Under the pieces are notes generated by a model, which searched no databases, was not told where the DNA came from, and saw only the letters and a program-made list of their open reading frames with translations. A stretch of 27,120 nucleotides of DNA from an uncultured Verrucomicrobiota bacterium. GTDB taxonomy: Bacteria > Verrucomicrobiota > Verrucomicrobiia > Opitutales > UBA9783. The DNA is taken from contig CABUVL010000007.1 in NCBI GenBank assembly GCA_902495005.1, forward strand, positions 1 to 27,120. The letters are read 5' to 3'. This document shows positions 7,889-16,556 of the stretch, piece after piece. A program made the translations under genes and the position numbers. Within the stretch, counting starts at the first letter, position 1. Each line of letters opens with the position of its first letter.

Positions 7889-10189
7889 TTAATGCTTTTC
7901 TTCACCCTCTTCAACATCCGCATCGGCCGAATAACTGACACGCGCGTGTAACATGTTTAACAAGGTGAATTGAAAACTTTTCTTTAACTGATTGATTTCC
8001 TTTAAGGTAACGCTACATTCGTTGAGCTGCCCAGATTCAATGCGTTCTTTAACAACAGATTCAATCAATTCTGTCACCGCCTGAGCACTGACCTTCGTTA
8101 AGCTACGACTTGCCGCCTCCACCGCATCTGCCAACGAGATAATGGCACTTTCCTTAAATTGTGGCTTGGGCCCATCATAACGGAATACCAATGGATCGAC
8201 GGTCCCACCATTGGCCTCTTGCTGGCGCAGCGCCTTGTTGTAAAAGTACTGCATAATGGAGGTTCCGTGGTGCTGTTGAATGACGCTAATAATTTCTTGC
8301 GGCAAATTGTAACTTTTCGCCAGCTCAACCCCTTCTTTTACGTGGCTCTTTAGGATAACGGCGCTCATTGAAGGCGTTTGATGCTCGTGCGGGTTCTCTC
8401 CATCCTTTTGATTTTCAGTAAAATACTCAGGTTTAATGAGCTTACCTATGTCGTGATACAGCGCGCAACAACGGCACAGTAAGGCATTCGCCTTAATTTC
8501 ATTGGCCACATTCTCAGCCAATGAAGCCACCATTAAACTGTGATGGTAGGTCCCTGGAGCCAATATTTGCAACTTTCTCAACAACGGATGATTATAGTCG
8601 GTCAACTCCAAAAATGTGATATTCGTCGCATTGCCAAAGCATTTCTCACAAACCGGCAGGAGAAGTATAACCATCAATATAGTGACAAACCCGCTTATAT
8701 AAACGGCCAACACTTGTTGACAACACGCGATCCAATTCAAATGTTGAGCCAAAAGGCTGTAAAAGGCCACCAGTACGGCCAACAAGGTATAAGCCTTTAA
8801 GCCAATCTTAATAAAGCCTTCACGCAAATAAATTTTACGGCACAAGTACACAATCAGCAAGCCCACTAACAAGTCTAGGAAAAAGTACTCCAGGCTCGCT
8901 TGAAACATCAAGGTCTTCAGGCTTACGATAAAAAATGTGCAAATAAATCCGCCTAACATATCGACCAAGGGTGTAATCAACAAGCTGGACAAAAAGGTAG
9001 GGGGTAAGAATGTGACAAACGACATACTGAGTAACTTGCTACCCAAGTTAGAATAATAACACAACAATCCGGTGGCTCGAATGAACGCAATGTTAAACAA
9101 TAAGATGAGCGCCGTTGTGAGCAAATACCGCGACGATTTTTTTATTTTTGTCGGCAGCAATTGCAAGCTTAGTAAGACGCAAATAAATAAAAGACACACC
9201 AAAAAAATCTTTTTGGTCAACATTGAGTTAAAACCAAATTGGACGTTACCCAAACGTGCTAAATTTTTTTGATAGGCGACGAAACATTCGTAAACTTCAG
9301 GGGTCACGATTTGGCCATTTTCAACGATGCAATCCCCCCGTTTAATATGGACAACCACGTTGGGCGTTTTTTCGACGAATTGAACAATTTTATCTTCCGT
9401 CTTTTGCTTATCGTACAACACATTGGGGGTCAGCCCGAATTTTAAAATGTGCATCAGTGCATTTGCGACGTCATACTCAATGTCCATTACAAAAAGGTTC
9501 ATGCGCAACGCGCGCAACGCATTGCCCTTGGTTTGCAAATGAACAAACGAGGCGTCGTTTTGAGCGATGCTGACGTAGACATTTTCGTTGGACCTCATGT
9601 CAAAATCTTCATCGTTTAGAATGCCCTTTTGCACGGCTTCTTGCAAAACAAAGATCCCCTCTTCGATCAAACGATCCCGTTGAACACTCGTAGGTATACG
9701 CAATAAAGCCTCCAAATCATCCTGTTGTAAAAGGATACCGTAGTGCGATTCAAACGAATTGATTAACTTATTCAACATCGTTTGCCGTGCCTCCGTATCT
9801 GTAATACGTGCAATTTTATTTAACTTGGACTGCAGGACTTCAATGTGCTGGCAAAATTGATGAAAGGATTCCAAATTAATTTTGTAAACGGGCGAAATCA
9901 TCTGACGACGCTGATCCCGGAGCGTTTTTGTCTGAATTTCACTTTCGTACTCGAAATCAATGGCCGAAACAAGCTTCATCTTTGCCAGGTGATTTAAAAA
10001 CAATTGGGGGCCCGTCGGCGCCTGCTTCCAAAAAGAAATAAAAATAATACTGAATAGAAAAAAGCCACCTCCCAATAAAACCCGAACATTTTTCCACATC
10101 GAAGGCTCTTGCGTGTCAGTTTCGTGTAAACGTTTGTGCCGGACCTTTAAGCTTTGTTCTTTTTTAGATTTCTTGCGTAAGAAAAACAT
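7889..10189 (-). CDS. 7TM-HD family phosphohydrolase (PgpH/YqfF-like, probable c-di-AMP phosphodiesterase)
   Basis: A membrane-bound HD-domain hydrolase (766 aa). Order of parts: a short basic cytoplasmic start; one membrane span at about 35-53; an extracytoplasmic 7TMR-HDED-type domain at about 60-320; a bundle of membrane spans at about 325-515; and a cytoplasmic HD domain at about 530-700. Candidate metal ligands are H549/H550, the HD pair H579-D580 in YHDIGKL, H616, H640/H641 in QHHG and D688 in LADAVE. Characterised members with this layout (PgpH) cleave cyclic di-AMP, so signalling-nucleotide turnover is the likely role. All expected ligands are present, suggesting an active enzyme. In many bacteria it neighbours phoH/ybeY, but here a gspF-like gene follows. 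The ATG at 10189 has no Shine-Dalgarno. Confidence 0.93.
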   Translation of the reverse strand: MFFLRKKSKKEQSLKVRHKRLHETDTQEPSMWKNVRVLLGGGFFLFSIIFISFWKQAPTGPQLFLNHLAKMKLVSAIDFEYESEIQTKTLRDQRRQMISPVYKINLESFHQFCQHIEVLQSKLNKIARITDTEARQTMLNKLINSFESHYGILLQQDDLEALLRIPTSVQRDRLIEEGIFVLQEAVQKGILNDEDFDMRSNENVYVSIAQNDASFVHLQTKGNALRALRMNLFVMDIEYDVANALMHILKFGLTPNVLYDKQKTEDKIVQFVEKTPNVVVHIKRGDCIVENGQIVTPEVYECFVAYQKNLARLGNVQFGFNSMLTKKIFLVCLLFICVLLSLQLLPTKIKKSSRYLLTTALILLFNIAFIRATGLLCYYSNLGSKLLSMSFVTFLPPTFLSSLLITPLVDMLGGFICTFFIVSLKTLMFQASLEYFFLDLLVGLLIVYLCRKIYLREGFIKIGLKAYTLLAVLVAFYSLLAQHLNWIACCQQVLAVYISGFVTILMVILLLPVCEKCFGNATNITFLELTDYNHPLLRKLQILAPGTYHHSLMVASLAENVANEIKANALLCRCCALYHDIGKLIKPEYFTENQKDGENPHEHQTPSMSAVILKSHVKEGVELAKSYNLPQEIISVIQQHHGTSIMQYFYNKALRQQEANGGTVDPLVFRYDGPKPQFKESAIISLADAVEAASRSLTKVSAQAVTELIESVVKERIESGQLNECSVTLKEINQLKKSFQFTLLNMLHARVSYSADADVEEGEEKH

Positions 10190-11339
10190 ATTAATTTACT
10201 TATACCTAAACTTAATTATCAAATTCATTAAAAAATTCAACCTTTCCACCCACTTCACGGCAATCCCCATTCATTGACAACTTTCGCCGCCACTTCACCT
10301 TAAATATACTTATACAATGACAATGCTCTCTCGCAATAACTCCACTTACAATAGTTTTGTCATTCATAGAGCTTGCCCTTGTAACATCTCCCACGATAGA
10401 CAGCACAAAAACAATACCGCAGCCGCCCTCCACCTCGTCACATTCCAATTCATCAACAAGCCCTTGCGTGCTACATTCCACAGCACCTTATTTAAAACAA
10501 CGTCCCCCTTGCAACGAATCCAGCGCAGAGCCACCCAAGAACCTTCCACCTTCTGCCACCCTTGCGAACACAGGTCTTCACGCGACAGCTGCCATTTAAT
10601 CAATCGACCAACATTCCATCGAGCCAGCTTGAGGAACTTTAAATACAGCAAGCAATCATCCGCAGACAAGACCTCCATATCTGGGAGTATGAGTAAAATT
10701 TCTAGCTTTGTCTACCTTTATTTAAGACTACGTGAACAAGCAAATCTTTTTCAACAAATTAAAATAAATACGATTTTCATTAAGATCTCATAAATCATGA
10801 TCCAAGCACTTCCACCTAAGTCTACACAACCTAATTAAATTATACAAGCTCAGCGACCATTGGGAAAAGCTCATCGTTTGATACCATTGTCTACAATTTT
10901 ATAGTTCTGTTGCCAAACGGACCAACATTCCACCTCGAAAAGCACTTTTTACATTGAAAATCAATAAAAATTAGTACGCTCAAAATAAATAATACTGATT
11001 TCCTTAATCTGAGAAAATGGATCTAGTTATTTTATTACATCAGCTTTAAGCGCTCTGAAAACCCAAGCACATCTCAAAAATGAACAACGACGAGCTCACC
11101 CACACCTCAATGCGCCCGTTGATACGCATTAACCCCCAACCGGCACCTGCGTTCCATTTAGATGCAAGTTAAGTTTATCTTTACTGATGATAAACATAGA
11201 AAAAATCAACAATCCAAACATCCTCCTCAGGCATCCATCAAGGTCATATTTAAGATAGGTTCGTTCAGAGGCTTTTTAAGAACAACAAAAAGCGACTAAA
11301 AACTTGCAAATATCCCCGAAAATTTTCTTAATCAGTCAA
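10190..11339. other. Gene-poor intergenic region (about 1.15 kb) with a possible broken gene
   Basis: Separates the divergent 7TM-HD and fmdB genes, so promoters for both directions should lie here. I cannot name convincing boxes. On the minus strand, at 10364-10678 and 10212-10481, two overlapping frames in different phases run toward the 7TM-HD gene, and the second stops 22 nt before its ATG. The first contains a signal-peptide-like stretch (MNWNVTRW, a hydrophobic core, then LQGQA) that stops right after it. This might be a frameshifted exported-protein gene. A plus-strand frame at 10317-10793 is rich in H, S, T and N and looks like the antisense shadow. No RNA gene recognised. Confidence 0.5.
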
Positions 11340-11588
11340 ATGCCAACATACGATTATTTATGTACCAACTGTGGTCGTCGCTTTGAAATTTGCCACTCCA
11401 TTAAAGAGGCGGCGAGGACCATTTGCCCCAACTGCAAGCAAGCCACGCTACAACGGCAAATAAGCGAAAACGTGAATATTATTTTTAAAGGTAGTGGATT
11501 TTATGAAACGGATTACAAACATCCTTCGAATTGCACGTGCTGCCATAAGAAAGCTGACAATTCATCCTGCTGCCAACAAAAATCTTAA
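11340..11588 (+). CDS. FmdB-family zinc ribbon protein
   Basis: A small cytoplasmic protein (82 aa). The N-terminal motif MPTYDYLCTNCGRRFE and a second pair CPNC form the CxxC...CxxC zinc ribbon typical of the FmdB/CxxC_CxxC_SSSS family, and the domain closes with the usual KGSGFYxTDY. The tail carries five more cysteines (CTCC, CC), which is common in the family. The ATG at 11340 is chosen because the family begins MPxYxYxC; an upstream in-frame start at 11304 would add 12 unrelated residues. The molecular role of the family is not well established, though a regulatory role was proposed for its namesake. The gene lies just upstream of the secretion ATPase gene on the same strand. Confidence 0.9.
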   Translation: MPTYDYLCTNCGRRFEICHSIKEAARTICPNCKQATLQRQISENVNIIFKGSGFYETDYKHPSNCTCCHKKADNSSCCQQKS

Positions 11589-11631
11589 CCCGAGCCAAGA
11601 TCAAATATTATTGGAGGGGAAGGGTCTGTTA

Positions 11632-12723
11632 TTGCCCTTAAGTCGGGAAGCACATGTGCTTCTTGTATCGGAAGCATTGTCCAACAAATACATTCAAGCG
11701 CTGAAAAGGCAACTCGGCGGCCAGTTAATTCTACGTCAGGTCCCAGCCAATCAACTCAAGCAGTGGATACAATGGCAACAGTTGAACAACGTCTTACCCT
11801 CACAAAAGACATTTAAGGAAAATCCATCGGTACACAAGATATTATCCCAAGCTTACGAACTGGGGGCCTCCGACTGCTACATCGAATTTAAGGGGACGCA
11901 CTATAAAGTTTTTTACCGGGTTCAAGGCGGCTTAACCCCCGCCGAAAAGTTGTCGGTGAGCCACGGCCAACCACTTCTCATGAGTCTGCTCATTCTCGCA
12001 CACCTCAATCTCGATAAAACAAATCGCCCACAAGAGGGACATTTTCAGTACAAGCTGGAAGAAAGCCTTATTTCATGTCGCCTATCCTACATTGCCAGCC
12101 CACAAACGCAAAGCTTGGTGATGCGACTATTTTACGACAAGGCACAACAATTTACCCTGACGAAGCTTGGCATTACAGACGAACTCTTGAATCAATTAAA
12201 GCAAACCCTTCAAACGGCCAAAAGCGGTTTAATTTTAATCTCTGGCCCCACGGGAAGCGGGAAGACAACGACCCTTTACAGCTTGCTCAGCCACCTGGCA
12301 CAAGCAAATAAAAAAATTATTTCGCTGGAAGATCCGATTGAATCAGAAATTCCAGGGGTGGTACAAAGCGAAATAAATGAACCTGGCGGGTATCAGATGC
12401 CCATCGGATTAAAATCGATTTTACGCCAAGACCCAGATGTCATTGCCATTGGAGAAATCCGCGACAAACAAACTGCGCAATGTGCCTTTTATGCCTGTTT
12501 GTCCGGCTACCTAGTGCTCACAACCCTTCACGCCAAGTCATTAGAAGAAGTCCCTTTCCGCTGTTCCGAATTAGGGATAAACATGTGCGATTTTTATGCA
12601 AACATGCTTTACGTCATTCATCAAACCTTACAAACAGATTCGACGGCAAACAACGGTCAAGGTTCCCGGCGGGCCCACTTTTCTTATCAAAAATATATGG
12701 GAAAAAACAAAAACATTGGATAG
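11632..12723 (+). CDS. gspE: GspE/PilB-type secretion ATPase, short form
   Basis: A cytoplasmic hexameric ATPase that powers pseudopilus or pilus assembly. Seen: a remnant N2-like domain; the linker motif with ASDCYIEF; Walker A GPTGSGKT; the Asp box SLEDPIE; Walker B RQDPDVIAIGEIRD; and the His box TTLHA. These suggest an active ATPase. The C-terminal part is short: after NMLYVIHQTL, where family members continue with a C-terminal helical and often zinc-binding segment, only about 30 polar residues remain. The start is uncertain. The frame is open to an ATG at 11503 (GTG 11494), but that would overlap fmdB by 86 nt. The TTG at 11632 follows a long purine tract GGAGGGGAAGGG (11613-11624) at 7 nt, so I prefer it (363 aa). 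PilB or a ComGA-like ATPase are alternatives. Confidence 0.85.
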   Translation: MPLSREAHVLLVSEALSNKYIQALKRQLGGQLILRQVPANQLKQWIQWQQLNNVLPSQKTFKENPSVHKILSQAYELGASDCYIEFKGTHYKVFYRVQGGLTPAEKLSVSHGQPLLMSLLILAHLNLDKTNRPQEGHFQYKLEESLISCRLSYIASPQTQSLVMRLFYDKAQQFTLTKLGITDELLNQLKQTLQTAKSGLILISGPTGSGKTTTLYSLLSHLAQANKKIISLEDPIESEIPGVVQSEINEPGGYQMPIGLKSILRQDPDVIAIGEIRDKQTAQCAFYACLSGYLVLTTLHAKSLEEVPFRCSELGINMCDFYANMLYVIHQTLQTDSTANNGQGSRRAHFSYQKYMGKNKNIG

Positions 12724-12798
12724 GCTCTTGACATTTCATACAACACGTTCAATTTTGAAGAAGTGTATATTCGCGTAAAATAAGCAATTAGTTAATTC

Positions 12799-14562
12799 AT
12801 GCAAAATTTTGCCAATCAATGTTTAGACATGGCGCGGTCCATCTTAGGACATAATTTACCCGCCATCAATCAAGATGGAACCGTTCTGCCTTTTGAAAAT
12901 GAACCTTCTCTCTCCGAAGAGAGCGCGCACGCTTTGGCCGCCATTGGGGAGTTTTACAGAGCAACGCGTGAAACGAGCTTGGATTCTTTTGACATCGTTG
13001 ACTTGGGAGCACGTTGCTTAACCCAACAAGCCTTTTTGCAAGAAGACAACAATCGCGCCTTGGCCTATTCAGCCTTGGGATTACTGGCCTTTGGCCCCGC
13101 AAAACAAAGAAATTTAATTTGGGAAAGGCTCATGGAGCCCACGCGTGAACAATTGGACAAGCGCTTATTGTCAAGGTCCGACGCCAAGGGAGTCTTACAA
13201 GCTTTTAATATTGCAAAATCGGTTGCGCGTTACAGCATGGGCTTATCTAAAAAAGATGAGACCGGTCGGCTCATCGACCGTTTCCTTGAACAAATCAACG
13301 AGACCAGTTCCAGCGGATTCTTTTCGGATGAAACGGGTCACGGCATAGGCGGGGTTTACGACGTCTCGGGTCTCATGAGCTTCATCTTCATTCGACAAGC
13401 GTTAAAGATGCACGTCAACTTGGCCTTATGTGAACGCAAATTGCCCAGCTTGCGTACCTACGCAGAAAAATATTTACGTTTATTACCCGACCTTGTTCGC
13501 TCAGACGGTTTAGGTTGGGCTTACGGTCGAGGCATCGGCATCTATGGTCAAATTTATTGCATCAGCATGATCTTGCAATTTTTACGAGACGGCTGGATCA
13601 GCACCGACAAAAAACCTCTTTATCTGGACATATTACGACGCTTGTTCCAGTATTTCTTTGTCACTTACCTGGACCAAGAAAACGGCGCATTGGTTGTTAA
13701 CGACGCTGAACGTGCGGCATTGCCTTCACAAACTACTCGGATTGTAAGTTTTGATGCGGCTCGATACTTATGTCAATGGTCACGTTTGGCAAACATTGTT
13801 GGAATGTCTCTGAACGTGCCCACAGAAGCTCCAAAGACCTGCGGTCGGTTTATCATTTTCGATAAATCCAATCAAAAGGAGCAAGGCGTATTTATCTATC
13901 AAGATGCTTCATCGGGATTGCACGTGCAATTACCCCTTCTCAGTGGACGTGGAAAAACCAATGAATCCGACGCACTTGCCTTTCCTCATTGCCCTGGCAT
14001 TTTTGATTGGCCGGTCAATCAGTATCTGCCCATTTTACTGCCAGAGCTCACTTTTGGCGACAAGAAAATAATTCCTTCGTTCTACGGAAAAAAATGCACG
14101 ACGGGGCTTGGCCTAAAAAATTCATTCTACTTCCGTTACGAACAACCCGCACTCATTTCCAACGAAGAGCAAATGTTGCCCGACTTGGGTTCTTGTAAGG
14201 TTAGTTGGCTTTTTGAAAAAGGGAACGTCACGGCAGACTTTTCGTTCAAATTCCGCCAAGCTGTCACATTAGATAAATTCAGGTACATCGTGGCGTTAAG
14301 TGCCCCACACTCGCATTATTATTTTGAGCATTCGTTTACGCTGGGAGAGAATAACTTACAAGCGATTGTGCTCAAGGATGATTTTGGCGCCACTTGGCAA
14401 GAAGTAAAGGATGTGTCTCAAGATGCCAGCTTAAAGACGTACTACGGTAAAATTTATTACTTACAAGTTTTGGAACGTACGGCTCCTCTACACCTTCAAG
14501 TTAATAAAGAATACCGTCTACAAATTCAATTAAAGCCAGACGTTCAATTTATAATTAAATAA
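12799..14562 (+). CDS. Uncharacterised protein, possible alpha/alpha-toroid fold
   Basis: I do not recognise this 587-residue protein. No signal peptide or membrane span is evident, so it is probably cytoplasmic unless exported in another way. Residues 1 to about 340 look all-helical, with repeated aromatic and glycine turn segments (SSSGFFSDETGHGIGGVYDVSG at about 171-192, then DGLGWAYGRGIGIYGQIY near 235-252), reminiscent of (alpha/alpha)6 barrels in heparinase- and DUF2264-like proteins. Residues from about 345 look rich in beta strands (GVFIYQD, FYFRYEQ, ADFSFKFRQA, YYLQVLE), as in the beta-sandwich half of such lyases and hydrolases. The match is by pattern only, and catalytic residues cannot be named. 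The ATG at 12799 lacks a Shine-Dalgarno. It lies 75 nt after the ATPase gene and 36 nt before the MarC-family gene, so it is probably in the same operon. Confidence 0.75.
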   Translation: MQNFANQCLDMARSILGHNLPAINQDGTVLPFENEPSLSEESAHALAAIGEFYRATRETSLDSFDIVDLGARCLTQQAFLQEDNNRALAYSALGLLAFGPAKQRNLIWERLMEPTREQLDKRLLSRSDAKGVLQAFNIAKSVARYSMGLSKKDETGRLIDRFLEQINETSSSGFFSDETGHGIGGVYDVSGLMSFIFIRQALKMHVNLALCERKLPSLRTYAEKYLRLLPDLVRSDGLGWAYGRGIGIYGQIYCISMILQFLRDGWISTDKKPLYLDILRRLFQYFFVTYLDQENGALVVNDAERAALPSQTTRIVSFDAARYLCQWSRLANIVGMSLNVPTEAPKTCGRFIIFDKSNQKEQGVFIYQDASSGLHVQLPLLSGRGKTNESDALAFPHCPGIFDWPVNQYLPILLPELTFGDKKIIPSFYGKKCTTGLGLKNSFYFRYEQPALISNEEQMLPDLGSCKVSWLFEKGNVTADFSFKFRQAVTLDKFRYIVALSAPHSHYYFEHSFTLGENNLQAIVLKDDFGATWQEVKDVSQDASLKTYYGKIYYLQVLERTAPLHLQVNKEYRLQIQLKPDVQFIIK

Positions 14563-14598
14563 TCTCAAAACACATTTTGCCCGGAGGGCATACGTTTC

Positions 14599-15216
14599 AT
14601 GGATAGTAACATTCAATTCTTGATGGAAATGTACGCGAAGATGTTCGCGGCCAGTTCACCTATTGCAGCGATGGCAATGGCCATAAGCATGACCCCATTT
14701 TGCAATCCACAAGAGAGGTGGCAAATAACCCGAAAAGCCTGCCATGTTTCACTCGGCATTTTACTCGCATGTGCGCTATTCGGATCACACCTCTTAGACT
14801 TATTTGGGCTCGAAATGAACGCCTTTAAAATCGCCGGAGGTATCGTAATGGGTATGATGGGATTTGACCTCTTAAAATGTGATTTTTCCAAAGCGGACGG
14901 CAGCAATAATCAATCTTCATTAAAAGACATCATTGTGACGCCACTCGCATTCCCGATCATATCCGGACCTGGCGCCATTTCCTCATTGATCATCACGAAA
15001 AGTGAAGCGTGCAATCAAGTTCAATCTTGTCTGGCCTACGTGGCGGTTGCGTTAATCATGGCCACCTTTTATTTCCTTTTTTACCTCACTTCAGTAGGCT
15101 CCAAGTGGCTCACACCCGCGTTTATACAAATTACATCTAAGTTATGCGGGCTTATTGTGCTCGCCATGTCAGCTCAATTCTTTGCCTATGGTATTTTAGG
15201 TTTTTTGGGTAAATAA
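14599..15216 (+). CDS. MarC-family integral membrane protein
   Basis: A small inner-membrane protein (205 aa) with about six hydrophobic spans (about 15-32, 47-65, 73-92, 112-135, 144-164 and 180-203). The family signatures are visible: IAGGIVMGMMGFDLL in the third span, then TPLAFPIISGPGAISSLI at about 112-130. MarC proteins were once linked to multiple antibiotic resistance; that link was withdrawn, and the transported substrate is unknown. Start: the ATG at 14599 follows a strong Shine-Dalgarno GGAGGG (14583-14588) with 10-nt spacing, one of the few clear ribosome sites in the window. The gene is followed after 2 nt by lepB, so the two are co-translated. Confidence 0.88.
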   Translation: MDSNIQFLMEMYAKMFAASSPIAAMAMAISMTPFCNPQERWQITRKACHVSLGILLACALFGSHLLDLFGLEMNAFKIAGGIVMGMMGFDLLKCDFSKADGSNNQSSLKDIIVTPLAFPIISGPGAISSLIITKSEACNQVQSCLAYVAVALIMATFYFLFYLTSVGSKWLTPAFIQITSKLCGLIVLAMSAQFFAYGILGFLGK

Positions 15217-15218
15217 AC

Positions 15219-16556
15219 ATGTGGAAGAGGCTACAGAGTCAGGAGAAAGTGTTAGAGAAAAAGGCACTGACACTCCTGCATCTGTGCCCCAAAATTCTCG
15301 CTTATCGTAAAGACAAAATTGGCGAAACGGTCACAACGCAAATTGTAAACAATTATAACGCGCTGGAACAAAGCTATCAAGCTTGGGAAAAAGACAAATC
15401 GCACACGCGCGAACTTGAATTGCGGATTGAAGCGCTTCACAATCAATTAAAAACTCACGGAAATGGGCTGTATCCATTAAATTTTTGGAACGAAAACGCT
15501 GAAATATTGTGGGTAGCGGCATTACTTGCTATCGGAATTCGGACATTTTTCTTCCAACCGTTCCGCATTCCTACCAACTCGATGTTTCCCTCTTTTTCAG
15601 GGATGCAAACGCAAATACATTCCGATACACAGGCAGCTCCAAATTTTTTCTATAAGCCGCTACGATGGCTCTTCAAAGGGGCTGAAAATTACCGCGTGAC
15701 GGCACCTTGCGAGGGACGTGTTGTCATTCCACTGTTCGAATACAAAGAAGCCCTGCGTTACAACTCACACGTGAAATACAGCATCGAATACGGACGCGAA
15801 ATTGGCTCTTTGTGGATTCCATTTTTGTTCCCAAAGCCCTACAGGGTATACACATTTTATATTCATAATCAAGCAAGTAAGTTGAGGGTGCCCTTTGAAT
15901 TTAACGACATGGAAGCGGTCATCCGAAAAAAGTTTTTCCCCAAGTTTAATGCCCTTGGTGACGCCTTACAAAAGCCTTTTCTCAGCTACTCCAATCAATT
16001 GGGACTTATCCTTAAAACCCAACATTTCGTAAAGCAGGGGCAATGTCTACTGCATTTCGACATTTTGGCGGGCGACATGTTATTTGTAGATCGCATAAGC
16101 TATCACTTTAGACAACCCCGTGTTGGAGAAGCTATTGTTTTTAAAACCAACAAAATTCCGATGTTGGGCAAAGACCAGTATTACATTAAACGACTGGCAG
16201 GCCGCCCTCGGGATGTTTTAGAGATTGATGCGCCCAAGTTATTGCGAAATGGTCAAGAAATTGCGGGAAGTTCTGCGTTTCAAGGGAACAACCGACGCAT
16301 AGGGCTTTATCCAGGTTATCAAGCGAGCGGCAATTTACAAAAAGGACAAACAATCGCAGTGCCAAAAAACTTTTTTTACGCCCTGGGCGATAATTCGCCT
16401 TACAGCTACGACAGTCGTTATTGGGGTTTTGTCCCTCAAACTTCTGTCATCGGCAAGGCAAGTTTTGTCCTACATCCATTCACGTGGCGTTGGGGCGTTG
16501 CCGAAAAGCGTAAGGCAAATGAGCAGGCAGATCCCAACGATTATATCTTTCAATAG
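15219..16556 (+). CDS. lepB: Signal peptidase I with large insertion
   Basis: The S26 serine protease that removes signal peptides from exported proteins (445 aa). Seen: a cytoplasmic coiled or charged region at 1-90; one membrane span at about 94-110; box B FRIPTNSMFPS with nucleophile S121; box C GDMLFVDRISY at 285-295; box D with the general base K324 (YYIKRLAGRP); box E ALGDNSPYSYDSRYWGFVP at 388-406. The catalytic Ser and Lys are about 200 residues apart because of an insertion of about 150 residues (roughly 130-280), against about 55 in E. coli LepB. Box B has N120 where Gly is usual (SGSM). All catalytic features are present, so activity is likely. The ATG is 2 nt after the MarC-family stop. 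The downstream neighbour is convergent. Confidence 0.93.
   Translation: MWKRLQSQEKVLEKKALTLLHLCPKILAYRKDKIGETVTTQIVNNYNALEQSYQAWEKDKSHTRELELRIEALHNQLKTHGNGLYPLNFWNENAEILWVAALLAIGIRTFFFQPFRIPTNSMFPSFSGMQTQIHSDTQAAPNFFYKPLRWLFKGAENYRVTAPCEGRVVIPLFEYKEALRYNSHVKYSIEYGREIGSLWIPFLFPKPYRVYTFYIHNQASKLRVPFEFNDMEAVIRKKFFPKFNALGDALQKPFLSYSNQLGLILKTQHFVKQGQCLLHFDILAGDMLFVDRISYHFRQPRVGEAIVFKTNKIPMLGKDQYYIKRLAGRPRDVLEIDAPKLLRNGQEIAGSSAFQGNNRRIGLYPGYQASGNLQKGQTIAVPKNFFYALGDNSPYSYDSRYWGFVPQTSVIGKASFVLHPFTWRWGVAEKRKANEQADPNDYIFQ

Noticed and set aside
10317..10793. Plus-strand open frame of 158 codons
   Set aside because: Rich in His, Ser, Thr, Asn and Arg, no motif, no ribosome site; looks like the antisense of the minus-strand frames.
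5273..11339. Idea that the gaps encode a new defence or mobile system
   Set aside because: No long intact frames, no repeat array, no reverse transcriptase, nuclease or helicase motif; decay is the simpler reading.
12728..12756. TTGACA followed after 17 bp by AATTTT, upstream of the 587-residue gene
   Set aside because: The -10 is poor, and the gene can be read from the upstream operon; not enough to list as a promoter.
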